41,021 bases of DNA from NCBI GenBank assembly GCA_948602995.1, contig CAPEBR010000034.1, positions 1 through 41,021 of the forward strand, read 5' to 3'. Below are positions 18,294 through 27,267 of the stretch, in pieces. The stretch is from an uncultured Dorea sp. (GTDB lineage: Bacteria > Bacillota > Clostridia > Lachnospirales > Lachnospiraceae). Numbering within the stretch: the stretch's first letter is position 1; each line of letters begins with the position of its first letter. The translations under genes and the position numbers were made by a program. The notes under the pieces were generated by a model. That model ran no database searches and had not been told where the DNA came from. It was given only the letters and a program-made list of their open reading frames with translations.

Positions 18294-19766
18294 ATGTCCG
18301 GGATTGGAGAAAAACTAAGTAAGATCTTTGAAAAAAGTACGGTTACAACGTATCTCATTGGATTTGGATACAGCTCCATGTCCACAGTGACTCCTATGTT
18401 TGTAATCATTATAAATATTATACTGATGGGGCATTTCCTGAAGTTCAGCAGTCTCGGGGTAATTGAGAGGGAACTGTTTTCCTGTACAGTGCTATATATC
18501 TTCATCTTTGCACTGCTTACGTGTGCCCCGTTTAATTCGGTTCTGTCAAAATATATGTCAGATGTAATCTTTGAGGAACGCTATCAGGATATCAGGCCAT
18601 GCTATTATCTGGGAATGCTGATGAATCTGTCTTTCAGCAGCCTTCTGGGGATTCCTTTCTGTCTGTGGGAACATTTCGTAGGAAAGGTGGATGTGTTTTA
18701 TGTGTTCACCGGATATTGCGGCTATATTGCGCTTGTGCTTGTATTTTACTCTATGGTGTATCTCTCGATTGCAAAGGATTATCAGAGAATCTCTTTGTTT
18801 TATTCCATTGGCATGGTGTGGTCGTTTTTCTTTTCACTGTTCCTTCGGAATGTTATGAAGTGGGGAATCAGGGAGAGTATGCTGTTTGCGCTGATGACGG
18901 GCTTTTATCTGATTGCATTTCTGGAGATTGCCATTGTAAAACGGTATTTTACAAAGAACAGCAACCGGTATCAGTCTGTACTCAGATATTTTAAGAAATA
19001 CTGGCAGCTGGTGGTGGCAAACTTCTGCTATATCCTGGGGCTTTATATCCATAATTTTGTATTCTGGACCACGGATATGCGGATGGTGCTTGTGAAGACC
19101 TTTGTGTGTAATCAGCCTTATGACATGGCAAGCTGTCTTGCCATGTTTACCAATATCTCGGCAACTGTCATCTTTATTGCACGGGTCGAGATGTATTTTC
19201 ATGATAAATATAAAAATTATTCAGAATCTGTGATCGGCGGACGGGGGGCAGATATTGACATTGCCAGGACAGAGATGTTCCGGCAGCTCTCCAGTGAGCT
19301 TATGAGCCTGGTGAGAGTGCAGTTCATTATCACATCAGTGGTGTATCTGATTTGTACCGCAATACTTTTAAGGCTTGGATTTTCGAACCTTACACTCAGG
19401 ATTTATCCATGCCTGGTGGCAGGGTATTTTATTGTATTTCTAATGTATTCGGAAATCATATTCTTATATTACTTTAATGACCTGACAGGGGCTACGCTTA
19501 CATCAGTAACCTTTTGTCTTGTAACATTCCTGGGCAGTATCCTGGCGTCCCGTCTGCCGGAGCTGTGGTACGGACTGGGGGTTGTGCTGGGCGCTTTTTC
19601 AGGCTTTACGGTTGCTTATTTCCGGCTGAGATATATGGAAAGACGGCTGGATGTGCATATTTTCTGCGAGGGCTCAATCCTGAAGCCTGGAGCAGGCACG
19701 CAGCCGCCGGGAAAGGTTTACGATAGAATACAAAAAATTGGAAGCGAGGAGAGACAGGATGGCTAG
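18294..19766 (+). CDS. pelG: PelG polysaccharide transporter
   Basis: The 490-aa product is a 12-helix-type integral membrane protein of the MOP/Wzx-like superfamily. The N-terminus (GFGYSSMSTVTPMFVII, IERELFSCTVLYIF) and the segment VLSKYMSDVIFEERYQDI are typical of PelG, which moves the growing Pel chain across the membrane with PelF, PelD and PelE. GGGAGGAGAGG precedes the ATG. The length agrees with known PelG proteins, with a hydrophilic C-terminal tail of about 30 residues added. Its end overlaps the next gene by 8 nt. Confidence 0.92.
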   Translation: MSGIGEKLSKIFEKSTVTTYLIGFGYSSMSTVTPMFVIIINIILMGHFLKFSSLGVIERELFSCTVLYIFIFALLTCAPFNSVLSKYMSDVIFEERYQDIRPCYYLGMLMNLSFSSLLGIPFCLWEHFVGKVDVFYVFTGYCGYIALVLVFYSMVYLSIAKDYQRISLFYSIGMVWSFFFSLFLRNVMKWGIRESMLFALMTGFYLIAFLEIAIVKRYFTKNSNRYQSVLRYFKKYWQLVVANFCYILGLYIHNFVFWTTDMRMVLVKTFVCNQPYDMASCLAMFTNISATVIFIARVEMYFHDKYKNYSESVIGGRGADIDIARTEMFRQLSSELMSLVRVQFIITSVVYLICTAILLRLGFSNLTLRIYPCLVAGYFIVFLMYSEIIFLYYFNDLTGATLTSVTFCLVTFLGSILASRLPELWYGLGVVLGAFSGFTVAYFRLRYMERRLDVHIFCEGSILKPGAGTQPPGKVYDRIQKIGSEERQDG

Positions 19767-20172
19767 TTTAGTTGTAAAACTGGGAATTGCGTCTGCAGGG
19801 CTTGTGCTTATGGTGGTCAGTTTCCTGATGCATTCCTACAAGAAGATTACGGTCAATTATACAGTGATCTGGGAGCTTTTGGGAATTGTGCTGATATTAA
19901 TAGGGTGTGTCCCTGTATTTTCAGAGTGGACAAAGCGCCTTGCATCCGGTACGGGGCTTGCATTTGCCTGTGTGGGAGCGATCTTTTTGTTCGAAGAGTT
20001 TAGAAATAGTGTCATGATCTCTCAGCTTCTGTTAAAGACGCAGGAGATGGCGATGCAGGTATCCATGCTGAATCAGGAAAATGAACGGCTGATGAATAAG
20101 ATTGAAAGGATTTCCAGTATCGTGGAGGGCAATGATGAAAAAGAAGAGAAAAAAGATATTATTCGTAGTTAA
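19759..20172 (+). CDS. DUF2304 small membrane protein
   Basis: The 137-aa product has three membrane helices (about 4-22, 33-52, 62-80) and a C-terminal coiled coil (about 85-125). The pattern of VNYTVIWELLGIVLILIGC and LNQENERLMNKIERI matches DUF2304 proteins. These commonly sit next to dolichyl-phosphate-mannose-synthase-like GT2 genes, as here one gene later, and may anchor or partner that enzyme. ATG 19759 is preceded by GAGGAGAG and overlaps the end of pelG; a TTG at 19738 is less likely. Confidence 0.75.
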   Translation: MASLVVKLGIASAGLVLMVVSFLMHSYKKITVNYTVIWELLGIVLILIGCVPVFSEWTKRLASGTGLAFACVGAIFLFEEFRNSVMISQLLLKTQEMAMQVSMLNQENERLMNKIERISSIVEGNDEKEEKKDIIRS

Positions 20173-21361
20173 TACACTGGGACGCGCCGGTGCAGAAACA
20201 GCGCTTTTGGAGCTCCTGAGACGGCTTGATGCGAGAAAGTATCAATTATTTCTTTATGTTATTATGGGGCAGGGAGAGATGATTGGAGAACTGCCGCCCC
20301 ATGTAAAACTCCTGAACCAAAACTTCAGCAGCAGACCGGTTCTGTCCGGAAAAGGAAAGGGCGATATGGCAAAGGCAGTGCTCTTAAGCTTTATGAGAAA
20401 TGGAGAATTTTCACGAAAGCTTCGGGGCATCTCCACGAATTTTGCGGAAATGAGGCAAAGCGGAAAGGTCCAGACGGATAAGCTCTTGTGGAGGATGCTT
20501 TCAGACGGCGCACAGCGTTTTCCAGTGACCTTTGACCTGGCAGTGGCATATCTTGAGGGAGCCTCTGCCTATTATGTGGCTGAGCATGTGCGGGCAAAGA
20601 GAAAATGTGCATTTATACATATTGACTATGAGAGTGCAGGATATACACGGAGGATGGACCGGGGATGTTTTGAAAAATTTGACCGGATCTTTACCGTGTC
20701 AGATGAAGTGAAAACTCACTTCCTGAAGGTGTATCCTGAGTATGAGGCGAGGACAGATATTTTCCATAACCTGATTGACCAGGAAGGAATCCGCAGGCGT
20801 GCGGCGGAGCCGGGAGGTTTCCGGGATACTTATGAAGGGATGCGTCTTCTGACAGTGGGGAGGCTTACTTATCAGAAGGCGTATGATATTGCCATAGATG
20901 CAATGAAGCTTTTGAAAGATGCAGGCATTCAGGCCAGGTGGTATGTGCTTGGAGACGGGGATCAGCGGAGGATGCTGGAAAGGAAGATTACCGCACTTGG
21001 GCTTTCAGAGAATTTCGTGCTTCTGGGGGCGGTTACGAATCCTTACCCCTATTATGCACAGGCGGATCTATATATCCATGCCACCAGGTTCGAGGGGAAA
21101 AGTATTGCCATCCAGGAGGCCCAGACCCTGGGGTGCGCGGTGATTGCCTCAGACTGCAACGGGAACAGGGAGCAGATTGAGACAGGCCGGGATGGAATCC
21201 TGTGTGAGCTTAAGCCTGAAGCAATTGCGGACAGCATCAGGGAGCTTCTTGAAGATGAGAAAAAGAGAAAGAGACTTGGCATGGCAGCGGCACAAAAAGC
21301 AGTATCGCAGGAGGAAGAGCCTGGAAAATTGTATGAGCTCCTTGACGGCGAATTGACATAG
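20132..21361 (+). CDS. GT4 family glycosyltransferase
   Basis: The 409-aa product is a retaining GT-B enzyme. The acceptor domain starts KILFVVNTLGRAGAETALLE. The donor domain contains LTVGRLTYQKAYDIAIDAMK, LGDGDQR, and FEGKSIAIQEAQ with the EX7E motif, followed by NREQIETGRDGILC. GGAGGGCA precedes adjacent ATG codons at 20132 and 20135, either of which may be the start; the gene overlaps the end of the DUF2304 gene by about 40 nt. Donor and acceptor cannot be read from sequence. It probably adds a sugar to the product of this operon or to a lipid-linked precursor. Confidence 0.88.
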   Translation: MMKKKRKKILFVVNTLGRAGAETALLELLRRLDARKYQLFLYVIMGQGEMIGELPPHVKLLNQNFSSRPVLSGKGKGDMAKAVLLSFMRNGEFSRKLRGISTNFAEMRQSGKVQTDKLLWRMLSDGAQRFPVTFDLAVAYLEGASAYYVAEHVRAKRKCAFIHIDYESAGYTRRMDRGCFEKFDRIFTVSDEVKTHFLKVYPEYEARTDIFHNLIDQEGIRRRAAEPGGFRDTYEGMRLLTVGRLTYQKAYDIAIDAMKLLKDAGIQARWYVLGDGDQRRMLERKITALGLSENFVLLGAVTNPYPYYAQADLYIHATRFEGKSIAIQEAQTLGCAVIASDCNGNREQIETGRDGILCELKPEAIADSIRELLEDEKKRKRLGMAAAQKAVSQEEEPGKLYELLDGELT

Positions 21362-21381
21362 TGATACCAGGAGGTACGGTA

Positions 21382-22161
21382 ATGAAGAAAAAGGATGTGT
21401 TAATTATTATACCTGCTTATAATGAGGGAAATAATATACGCAGGACACTGACACAGCTTGAGGATCTGGAGATGAAGGAAAATGCGGATATTCTTGTGAT
21501 CAATGATGCTTCTACGGATTCCACAAACTGGATTGTAAAGGAGATGCACTATCCCATGATTTCCCAGCTATTTAATATGGGCTACGGGTGTGCGCTGCAG
21601 ACTGGATATAAGTACGCAGTCCGCAGAGGTTATAAATATGTGATCCAGATGGACGGGGACGGTCAGCATGATGTGTGTAATATACCTGTCATCTATGAGA
21701 AGCTTAAGGAAAAAGGAGCGGACGGACAATGCCCGGATATTGTACTTGGTGCAAGATTTATGGAGGGGAGTGGGGATTTTCCGGTTTCCACGGCTAAAAA
21801 GATTGTGTATTCCATGTTCCGCTTTTTGATCCGCAGGACTACGGGAAACCGGATTGCGGATCCCACCACCGGACTGCAGGGGCTGAGCCGGAAGGCTTTC
21901 CTGTATTATTCAAAGTACAATCATTTTGATGATAAATATCCGGATGCAAATATGATTATTCTGATGATACTTGTGAAGTTCCGTGTGGTGGAGATCCCGG
22001 CGGTGATGCATACAAGACTGGAAGGAAAGAGTATGCATTCAGGTCTTAAGCCCTTCTGGTATATGCTCCGGGTTATGTACAGTGTTCTGATTGTGTTATT
22101 CAGAGTGAAGGTTCTTAAGATGGATGCGGAGGTGGGACTGCGCAGTGCGGACAAGATCTAG
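21382..22161 (+). CDS. GT2 glycosyltransferase, dolichyl-phosphate-mannose-synthase-like
   Basis: The 259-aa product is a GT-A fold family 2 enzyme (IIIPAYNEGNNIRRTL, NDASTDST, QMDGDGQHD at residues 91-97, RIADPTTGLQGLSRK). It has no C-terminal membrane helices of its own, which fits pairing with the DUF2304 membrane protein two genes upstream. Enzymes of this type often transfer a sugar from a nucleotide to polyprenyl phosphate for use outside the membrane. ATG 21382 is preceded by CCAGGAGGT and is preferred to GTG 21361. Confidence 0.87.
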   Translation: MKKKDVLIIIPAYNEGNNIRRTLTQLEDLEMKENADILVINDASTDSTNWIVKEMHYPMISQLFNMGYGCALQTGYKYAVRRGYKYVIQMDGDGQHDVCNIPVIYEKLKEKGADGQCPDIVLGARFMEGSGDFPVSTAKKIVYSMFRFLIRRTTGNRIADPTTGLQGLSRKAFLYYSKYNHFDDKYPDANMIILMILVKFRVVEIPAVMHTRLEGKSMHSGLKPFWYMLRVMYSVLIVLFRVKVLKMDAEVGLRSADKI

Positions 22162-23497
22162 ACATGCGGCTGGATTTAAGAAGGCGGATTACCAGGAAAA
22201 GGGTGATCAGCTTTTTAATCCTGGGTGCGGATGGTATCATATCTATACATTTACGGCGCTGCCCCGGGAGGGCACAAGCCAGGTGGCAGAAGAGACCTGG
22301 CTTGATGAGGAGTGCGAGAAGGAGCAGCTGGCTCTTGTACTGATTCATATCGGGGCATTTAGAGAATCTGAATTTTCACAGGAGGCGCTCAGCCATATCT
22401 TCCGGATTATGGAATTTTTCCGGGAGAGGAAGAAGCAGATGATTCTGAGATTTGCCTATGATATAAGCGGGGCTGGTATTGCAAAGGAGCCATCAGACCT
22501 CTCGCTGGTGAAGCGGCATATCGGTCAGCTTGGAGAAGTGTTAAAGGAATTCGCGGAGGATATCCTGGTAATACAGGGGATCCTTGTAGGGAGCTGGGGA
22601 GAGATGCATCATTCCAGATTCCTTGGCGAGGAGGCAGTATGCAGTCTTCTGAATGCATTATACAGGGCAACAAAAGGCCGGTGCTATCTTGCAGTACGAA
22701 CTCCTGCCCAGTGGCGGATGGCAGTACAGAGCCGTCTTACGGAGAGCGGCCTGAAAGAAAGGCTTGCACTTTATAATGACGGAATGTTCGGCTCCCCTAC
22801 CGATTTGGGAACGTATGGGACTCTGACAGAGAGAGAAGCTAAAAGAACGGATCCCTGGAGACGTGAGGATGAGCTAAACTGGCAGGAAGAAAATGTCAGC
22901 ACAGCCCCAAATGGCGGAGAGGCATTGTCTGGCCTTTGTCTTGACGGATACCGGCAGGCAGCAGAGCTTATGAGGAAGATGCATATCAGCTATCTGAACA
23001 GTATTTACCATAAGGAGCGTCTTGACAGCTGGAGGAAGGAAATAGTCAGAGAGGCCGGATGCTTTGAAGGACGAAGCGGATACGAGTATATCGGATGTCA
23101 TCTCGGCTACCGGTTTGTTGTCCGGGATGCAGAAGCGGTCCTGTGTTCCCAAAGAGAGAAAAGGGTGGAAGGACCGGGAGTGATCCTTCGGATTACAGTA
23201 GAAAATCTTGGATTTGCCTGCCTTACAGAAGAGGCAGACTGCTTTGTCTTGCTGGAGGGGCAGGACAGATTATACAGGAGGCTTGTGGATACCGACGCCC
23301 GCAGGTGGGAAAGCGGGAAAAGGACACGGATAGAGGCTGTACTGCCTGAAACCTGGGAGGGACAGCCAGACAGGGTCAGATGCCTGCTTGAACTTAGGAG
23401 AAAGAGGGACGGCCGGCTCCTTCGCTTTGCAAATAAGGGAGCCGGGGATCAGGTTTTGCTAGGATATATTGCCCCAGGGGTATCTGCTGATCTTTAG
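22124..23497 (+). CDS. DUF4874/DUF4832 protein, last gene of the Pel-type operon
   Basis: The 457-aa frame holds a DUF4874-like N-terminal part (NPGCGWYHIYTF near residue 33, MILRFAYDISG) and a DUF4832-like C-terminal part. The segment GSWGEMHHSR (156-165) and the later NDGMFGSPTDLGTY are shared with the minus-strand paralogue at 23459-24892 and look like active-site or ligand motifs of a TIM-barrel-like domain. No signal peptide is visible. The start is uncertain: ATG 22124 overlaps the previous gene by 38 nt, and GTG 22145 has a better Shine-Dalgarno (GGAGG at 22128-22132). The 3' end overlaps the paralogue by 39 nt. A glycan-hydrolysing or glycan-binding role is inference. Confidence 0.75.
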   Translation: MRRWDCAVRTRSRHAAGFKKADYQEKGDQLFNPGCGWYHIYTFTALPREGTSQVAEETWLDEECEKEQLALVLIHIGAFRESEFSQEALSHIFRIMEFFRERKKQMILRFAYDISGAGIAKEPSDLSLVKRHIGQLGEVLKEFAEDILVIQGILVGSWGEMHHSRFLGEEAVCSLLNALYRATKGRCYLAVRTPAQWRMAVQSRLTESGLKERLALYNDGMFGSPTDLGTYGTLTEREAKRTDPWRREDELNWQEENVSTAPNGGEALSGLCLDGYRQAAELMRKMHISYLNSIYHKERLDSWRKEIVREAGCFEGRSGYEYIGCHLGYRFVVRDAEAVLCSQREKRVEGPGVILRITVENLGFACLTEEADCFVLLEGQDRLYRRLVDTDARRWESGKRTRIEAVLPETWEGQPDRVRCLLELRRKRDGRLLRFANKGAGDQVLLGYIAPGVSADL

Positions 23498-24892
23498 ACT
23501 TCCGATGAGGAAGCCGTCTTCGGTCAAGGCTCCTTCGTTGGCAGGAAGAACCGGCAGACCTGTGGCGGGATCCGTGATCTTCAGGTACAGATCATAGGTT
23601 CCCTCGGAATATTCATGGGTATGAAATGTTGTATTCAGTGCCAGTTGTGTGCCTGGCAGAAAAAAGCGGGTATCACATATAAGCGGCAGGCTGTGTGTTC
23701 TGCCAGTCTGGGTATTTTTAAGAATTACGGAGCAGTCAAAGGAACGGAAGCTGGTGGAAAAGCCTGTATTTTCCAGGGTGAGGGTAATCTTTCCCTCCTT
23801 TTTCCAGGGGAGGATGCCGGGGCACTCTAAGGAGCGCAGGACATAGCGGTATCCTAAGTGCCTGGAGATATAGTCAAAACCATTCATTCCATGATAAGGG
23901 CCATCTCCGGTATAGGAGGCAGCCTTCCATTTTTCCAGGACAGCCGGATCGTAGGCTTCGTTCAGGTAAGACACATGGGTATTGGCAAGTGTTTCAATGG
24001 CAGCAGGAAAGTCGTTATAAGGGTTATCAATAACAGCCTCGCCTCCGTTCGGCACATAAGCGCATAAGAGATTCTGGAAGGCAAGCTCATCCTTGCGATT
24101 TCTCATTCCATAAGGCGTGGCGGGGACGGAGGAATCCTCTGCGTAGGTATTTAAATCCGTGGAAGACCCCATCATGCCGTCATTAAAGAGACTGAGTCTT
24201 GAGGCCAGTGAACCGTCGTATGCAGAGTCTTCTGTAAGGGGCTCATTAGAGCCTGCAAGAAGACGCCACTGCTCCGGGGTGCGTACTGCAAGGAAGATCG
24301 AAGGGTCTGTGACCTCGTTCAGATGTTCTGCCAGAGTAATCATATCACTTGTATTGGCATAGCGGGAGCCATGCATCTCTCCCCAGGAGCCGATAAAAAG
24401 CCCTTGTATGATATAGACGCAGTCAGGATACCGGTTTAATACTTCAGCGGTCTGTGTCATATGCCCAAGGATGACGGTAAGTTCTCCGGGCTCTTTTTCC
24501 AGGGCGTTACCGTCCCAGTCATAGAGAAAGCGTATAATCAGCTGCCTTCCTGCCGCCTGCCAGCTTTTCAGGATATGATCCAAAAGAGTCAGTGCAGATT
24601 CGCTGACCGGACCATTGGCGAAGCCTTGAAGATTGAACTCTAAAAGCGCCAGGCCGGCGCCATGCTCCAGATCCTGGATTCCAGTAAGGTCACAGGCAGA
24701 GGCGTCGGAGAGGTCGTATTTGTAGATCTGATACCAGCCCGTATAAGGATTGCGAAGTTCCCTGGCGGATTCCGCGCAGGGAAGGGAAGAATAGCTGATA
24801 AAGCGGCATGTGGTAAATAAAATAAGGCATCCTGCGATCACACAGGCACACAGGGCCAGTATGAGTGCGGTTAATTTTTTTCTGGTTTTCAT
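23459..24892 (-). CDS. secreted or membrane-anchored DUF4874/DUF4832 protein
   Basis: The 477-aa product has a signal peptide or anchor (residues 1-30, KKLTALILALCACVIAGC), then NPYTGWYQIYKYD, LIIRFLYDWDG, GSWGEMHGSR (168-177), FNDGMMGSSTDLNTY, and a beta-rich C-terminus. It is a clear paralogue of the plus-strand protein at 22124-23497, with which it converges tail to tail. Unlike that copy it is exported, so the pair may act on both sides of the membrane on the same glycan. The promoter on the minus strand is at 24984-24989. The function of the family is unknown to me; activity as a glycoside hydrolase is inference. Confidence 0.8.
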   Translation of the reverse strand: MKTRKKLTALILALCACVIAGCLILFTTCRFISYSSLPCAESARELRNPYTGWYQIYKYDLSDASACDLTGIQDLEHGAGLALLEFNLQGFANGPVSESALTLLDHILKSWQAAGRQLIIRFLYDWDGNALEKEPGELTVILGHMTQTAEVLNRYPDCVYIIQGLFIGSWGEMHGSRYANTSDMITLAEHLNEVTDPSIFLAVRTPEQWRLLAGSNEPLTEDSAYDGSLASRLSLFNDGMMGSSTDLNTYAEDSSVPATPYGMRNRKDELAFQNLLCAYVPNGGEAVIDNPYNDFPAAIETLANTHVSYLNEAYDPAVLEKWKAASYTGDGPYHGMNGFDYISRHLGYRYVLRSLECPGILPWKKEGKITLTLENTGFSTSFRSFDCSVILKNTQTGRTHSLPLICDTRFFLPGTQLALNTTFHTHEYSEGTYDLYLKITDPATGLPVLPANEGALTEDGFLIGSLKISRYPWGNIS

Positions 24893-24968
24893 AGAATGTA
24901 GTTCCTGTCTTAAAATATTTTATACTGAGAGCCAGACTAATCTGTTGTGCAGCAGAGGTCATGGCTCT

Positions 24969-24980
24969 GTGAACAGTAAC
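24969..24980 (-). repeat. 12-bp core of the GTTACTGTTCAC repeat family
   Basis: GTGAACAGTAAC is the exact complement of the terminal repeat of the element at 35389-35521. Read on the minus strand it lies in the leader of the DUF4832 gene. It is followed there by AGAGCCA and TGGCTCT, which pair over a long loop (about 24968 to 24927), so the copy again joins the core to a hairpin. The rest of the family consensus is not visible. Confidence 0.6.
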
Positions 24981-24983
24981 GCT

Positions 24984-24989
24984 ATTATA
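24984..24989 (-). promoter_or_regulatory. -10 element of the minus-strand DUF4832 gene
   Basis: TATAAT on the minus strand (24989 to 24984), about 92 nt before the start codon. The -35 region is weak (TGGTTT at 17-nt spacing). Transcription would start inside the 24969-24980 repeat core. Confidence 0.4.
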
Positions 24990-25044
24990 TCATTATCCAG
25001 GGGAAAAAACCAGTACAGCGTTGCATAATTGACAGTGAATAATG

Positions 25045-25122
25045 GTTACGATTCACGGGTTAGGAATGCGCTGAACTGCGCATTCCATAAGAACGTGATT
25101 CAAGAGTAAGGAGAGAGCGGTT
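25045..25122 (+). repeat. half-copy of the structured repeat family serving as gene leader (copy A)
   Basis: The copy reads GTTACGATTCACGGG, then a perfect 9-bp hairpin GGAATGCGC/GCGCATTCC (25063-25071 and 25078-25086), then AAGAACGTGATTC and AAGGAGAG. The last is the Shine-Dalgarno (25108-25115) of the GT2-pyruvyl transferase gene starting at 25123. It aligns along its whole length with 27267-27341 and with the left half of 35389-35521. Confidence 0.8.
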
Positions 25123-27267
25123 ATGAAGGGGATATCGGTCATTATTCCGATGTATAATGCGGAAAGGTTTATTAAGGAGTGCCTTGGAACAGTGAGCGGG
25201 CAGTCCTGCGGGGATTTTGAAGTTATTGTGGTGGATGACGGTTCATCGGACAGGGGAGCCAGGATGTGCAGGGAAGCCGCTTTTGGGGATGAACGGATCC
25301 GGCTTGTCTGTCAGAAGAATGCAGGGGTGTCTGCGGCAAGAAACCGTGGACTTGATCTTGCAAAAGGGGATTATGTATTTTTCCTGGACAGTGATGATGG
25401 GATCCATCCCCGGTTATTCGAGGAGATGCTAAAGGAGGTGCAGACATCCCGGGCAGAGCTTGTGTTTTGCGGATACAGCAGAGTGAATGCGGATCAGATG
25501 GAGGCAGCCCTGGAGGAAGGATGCAGGATGTATGGAAGAGTCCGGTGGGAAAGAGCAGATGCGGAAAATGCAGAGGAATGGTTCCATATAAAATATAGGG
25601 ATGAAATGTCGGGCATTGGCGGGAAGCTGATTAAAAGAGAACGGATCGGGGATCTCCGGTTTGAGGAAGGACTGGCAAGGGGGGAGGATACGCTGTTTTT
25701 ATACTCGCTGGTTTCACAGGGGATAAGGACGGCTTATCTTAACCGGGGCTGGTATTATTACCGGATGCATCCGGACAGTGCAACAGGCTCCCGGGTCATG
25801 CGAAAGGGAGTGGACTATTTTGAAAGCAGCAGGAGAATCCGGGACGGGGAGTTAAGAAGGGGACATCCGGATTTTGCCCTTGCCTGGGAGCGCCTTCTGG
25901 TTGTACAGATGGAGAGGACTTACGGGGCATACAAAGACGTCAGGGACAGGACATCTTTTCAGGCTCTTCGCAGGAAAGCGCTTGAAGAAGCGGGACGTCC
26001 GCTGTTTGGAAGTCTCTGTCTGAGCGAGAAGCTGCTGTTTGGCCTGTGCTTTTCCTGTTATCCGGCTTTCCGCTCCGTAAACGGGATGGTTCCAGTGTTA
26101 TTAAAGGTGAAGGAGGAGATTACTATGATGAAGAATCAGGCGGATACCGGGATTCTTACATTCCACTGTTCCAACAATTACGGAGCCATGCTGCAGGCAT
26201 ACGGGCTTCGGACATTTCTTAGGAAAAATGGCAGAAAGGCGGAGATTGTCCGCTATGAGCCGGTCTACATGACAGGCAGGCACTGGTGGATCCCATATGC
26301 GCCGATTAAGGGGCTTAAGGGACGTATATGGGGACTGTTCAATATGTGGAACGGATTTATGGCACATCTGCGGACGAAGGAGGACTTCGCCATGCAGCGT
26401 AAAAATATGAATTATTTCAGATACAGGTATGTGGTGGATAAGAGGCAGCGTAAGTTCCTGACAGAGAGAGGCCTTAAGAGACTGAAATACAGAAACTATG
26501 TGCTTGGAAGCGACCAGATCTGGAACCCGGATATTACATGCGGGCTTCGGAAGGCGTATTTCGGGGCATTTCAGAATAAATATAAGGAGAGAGTTGTTTC
26601 CTATGCGGCAAGTTTCGGGGGATCAGAGCTTGCATCCTGCCATGACAGGGAGTTTGGGGAGCTTTTGCAGCATGTGGATGCGGTATCCGTAAGGGAGGAG
26701 GCTGCCATCCCCTATGTGCAGAAATTCTGCGGACATGATGTGACGGCGGTGCTGGATCCTGTATTTTTCCTGAGGAATGAATCCTGGCAGAGGGTGGAAC
26801 GGATTCCTGAGAGGGCAGAGAAGAAGGGGTATATCTTCGTGTATGTCACGGAGCCAAATAAAGCCATGTCAGACTATGCGAAAAAGCTTTCAGAGGAGAC
26901 CGGGCTTCCAGTGACGGAGGTGCGTGCCGGGCAGCAGGGGACAGACGCAGGCTTTTATGTGGATCACACTGCGGGACCTGCGGAATTCCTTGGTTATATC
27001 CATCATGCGGATTATGTAGTATCCAACTCCTTCCATGCGGCTGCATTCTGCATCATCTATGAGAAACAGTTCCTCGCATTCGTGCACAGCAATCTGGGCG
27101 CAAGGCTGAGAAATATTATCGAAATCCATGGCCTTCAGGACAGATTGTGTGATGAAAATGAGATTTCTGATATCAATGCGTCCGTGGACTGGAGCGAAGT
27201 AAGACGAAGAACCAGGGAGTACGTAAAAGCATCAGGTGAATTTCTGTTGAAAAATATAGAAAAGTAG
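25123..27267 (+). CDS. GT2 glycosyltransferase fused to polysaccharide pyruvyl transferase
   Basis: The 714-aa frame joins two enzymes. Residues 1-325 are a GT2 domain (IIPMYNAERFIKECL, VVDDGSSDRG, DSDD at 89-92). Residues about 336-714 are a polysaccharide pyruvyl transferase domain (TGILTFHCSNNYGAMLQAYG, YVLGSDQIWNPDITCGL, YAASFGGSEL, VVSNSFHAAAFCIIYEKQ), which adds a ketal-linked pyruvate from phosphoenolpyruvate to a sugar. At the junction AGGAGGA (26111-26117) lies 8 nt before two ATG codons (26125, 26128), so the second domain may also be made alone. Usually these are separate genes. It begins the second polysaccharide block; the stop TAG at 27265-27267 abuts a repeat copy. Confidence 0.88.
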   Translation: MKGISVIIPMYNAERFIKECLGTVSGQSCGDFEVIVVDDGSSDRGARMCREAAFGDERIRLVCQKNAGVSAARNRGLDLAKGDYVFFLDSDDGIHPRLFEEMLKEVQTSRAELVFCGYSRVNADQMEAALEEGCRMYGRVRWERADAENAEEWFHIKYRDEMSGIGGKLIKRERIGDLRFEEGLARGEDTLFLYSLVSQGIRTAYLNRGWYYYRMHPDSATGSRVMRKGVDYFESSRRIRDGELRRGHPDFALAWERLLVVQMERTYGAYKDVRDRTSFQALRRKALEEAGRPLFGSLCLSEKLLFGLCFSCYPAFRSVNGMVPVLLKVKEEITMMKNQADTGILTFHCSNNYGAMLQAYGLRTFLRKNGRKAEIVRYEPVYMTGRHWWIPYAPIKGLKGRIWGLFNMWNGFMAHLRTKEDFAMQRKNMNYFRYRYVVDKRQRKFLTERGLKRLKYRNYVLGSDQIWNPDITCGLRKAYFGAFQNKYKERVVSYAASFGGSELASCHDREFGELLQHVDAVSVREEAAIPYVQKFCGHDVTAVLDPVFFLRNESWQRVERIPERAEKKGYIFVYVTEPNKAMSDYAKKLSEETGLPVTEVRAGQQGTDAGFYVDHTAGPAEFLGYIHHADYVVSNSFHAAAFCIIYEKQFLAFVHSNLGARLRNIIEIHGLQDRLCDENEISDINASVDWSEVRRRTREYVKASGEFLLKNIEK

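Noticed and set aside
25021..25057. sigma-A promoter with TTGACA at 25029 for the GT2-pyruvyl transferase gene
   Set aside because: At 17-nt spacing there is no acceptable -10 (TTCACG), so the promoter position is left open.
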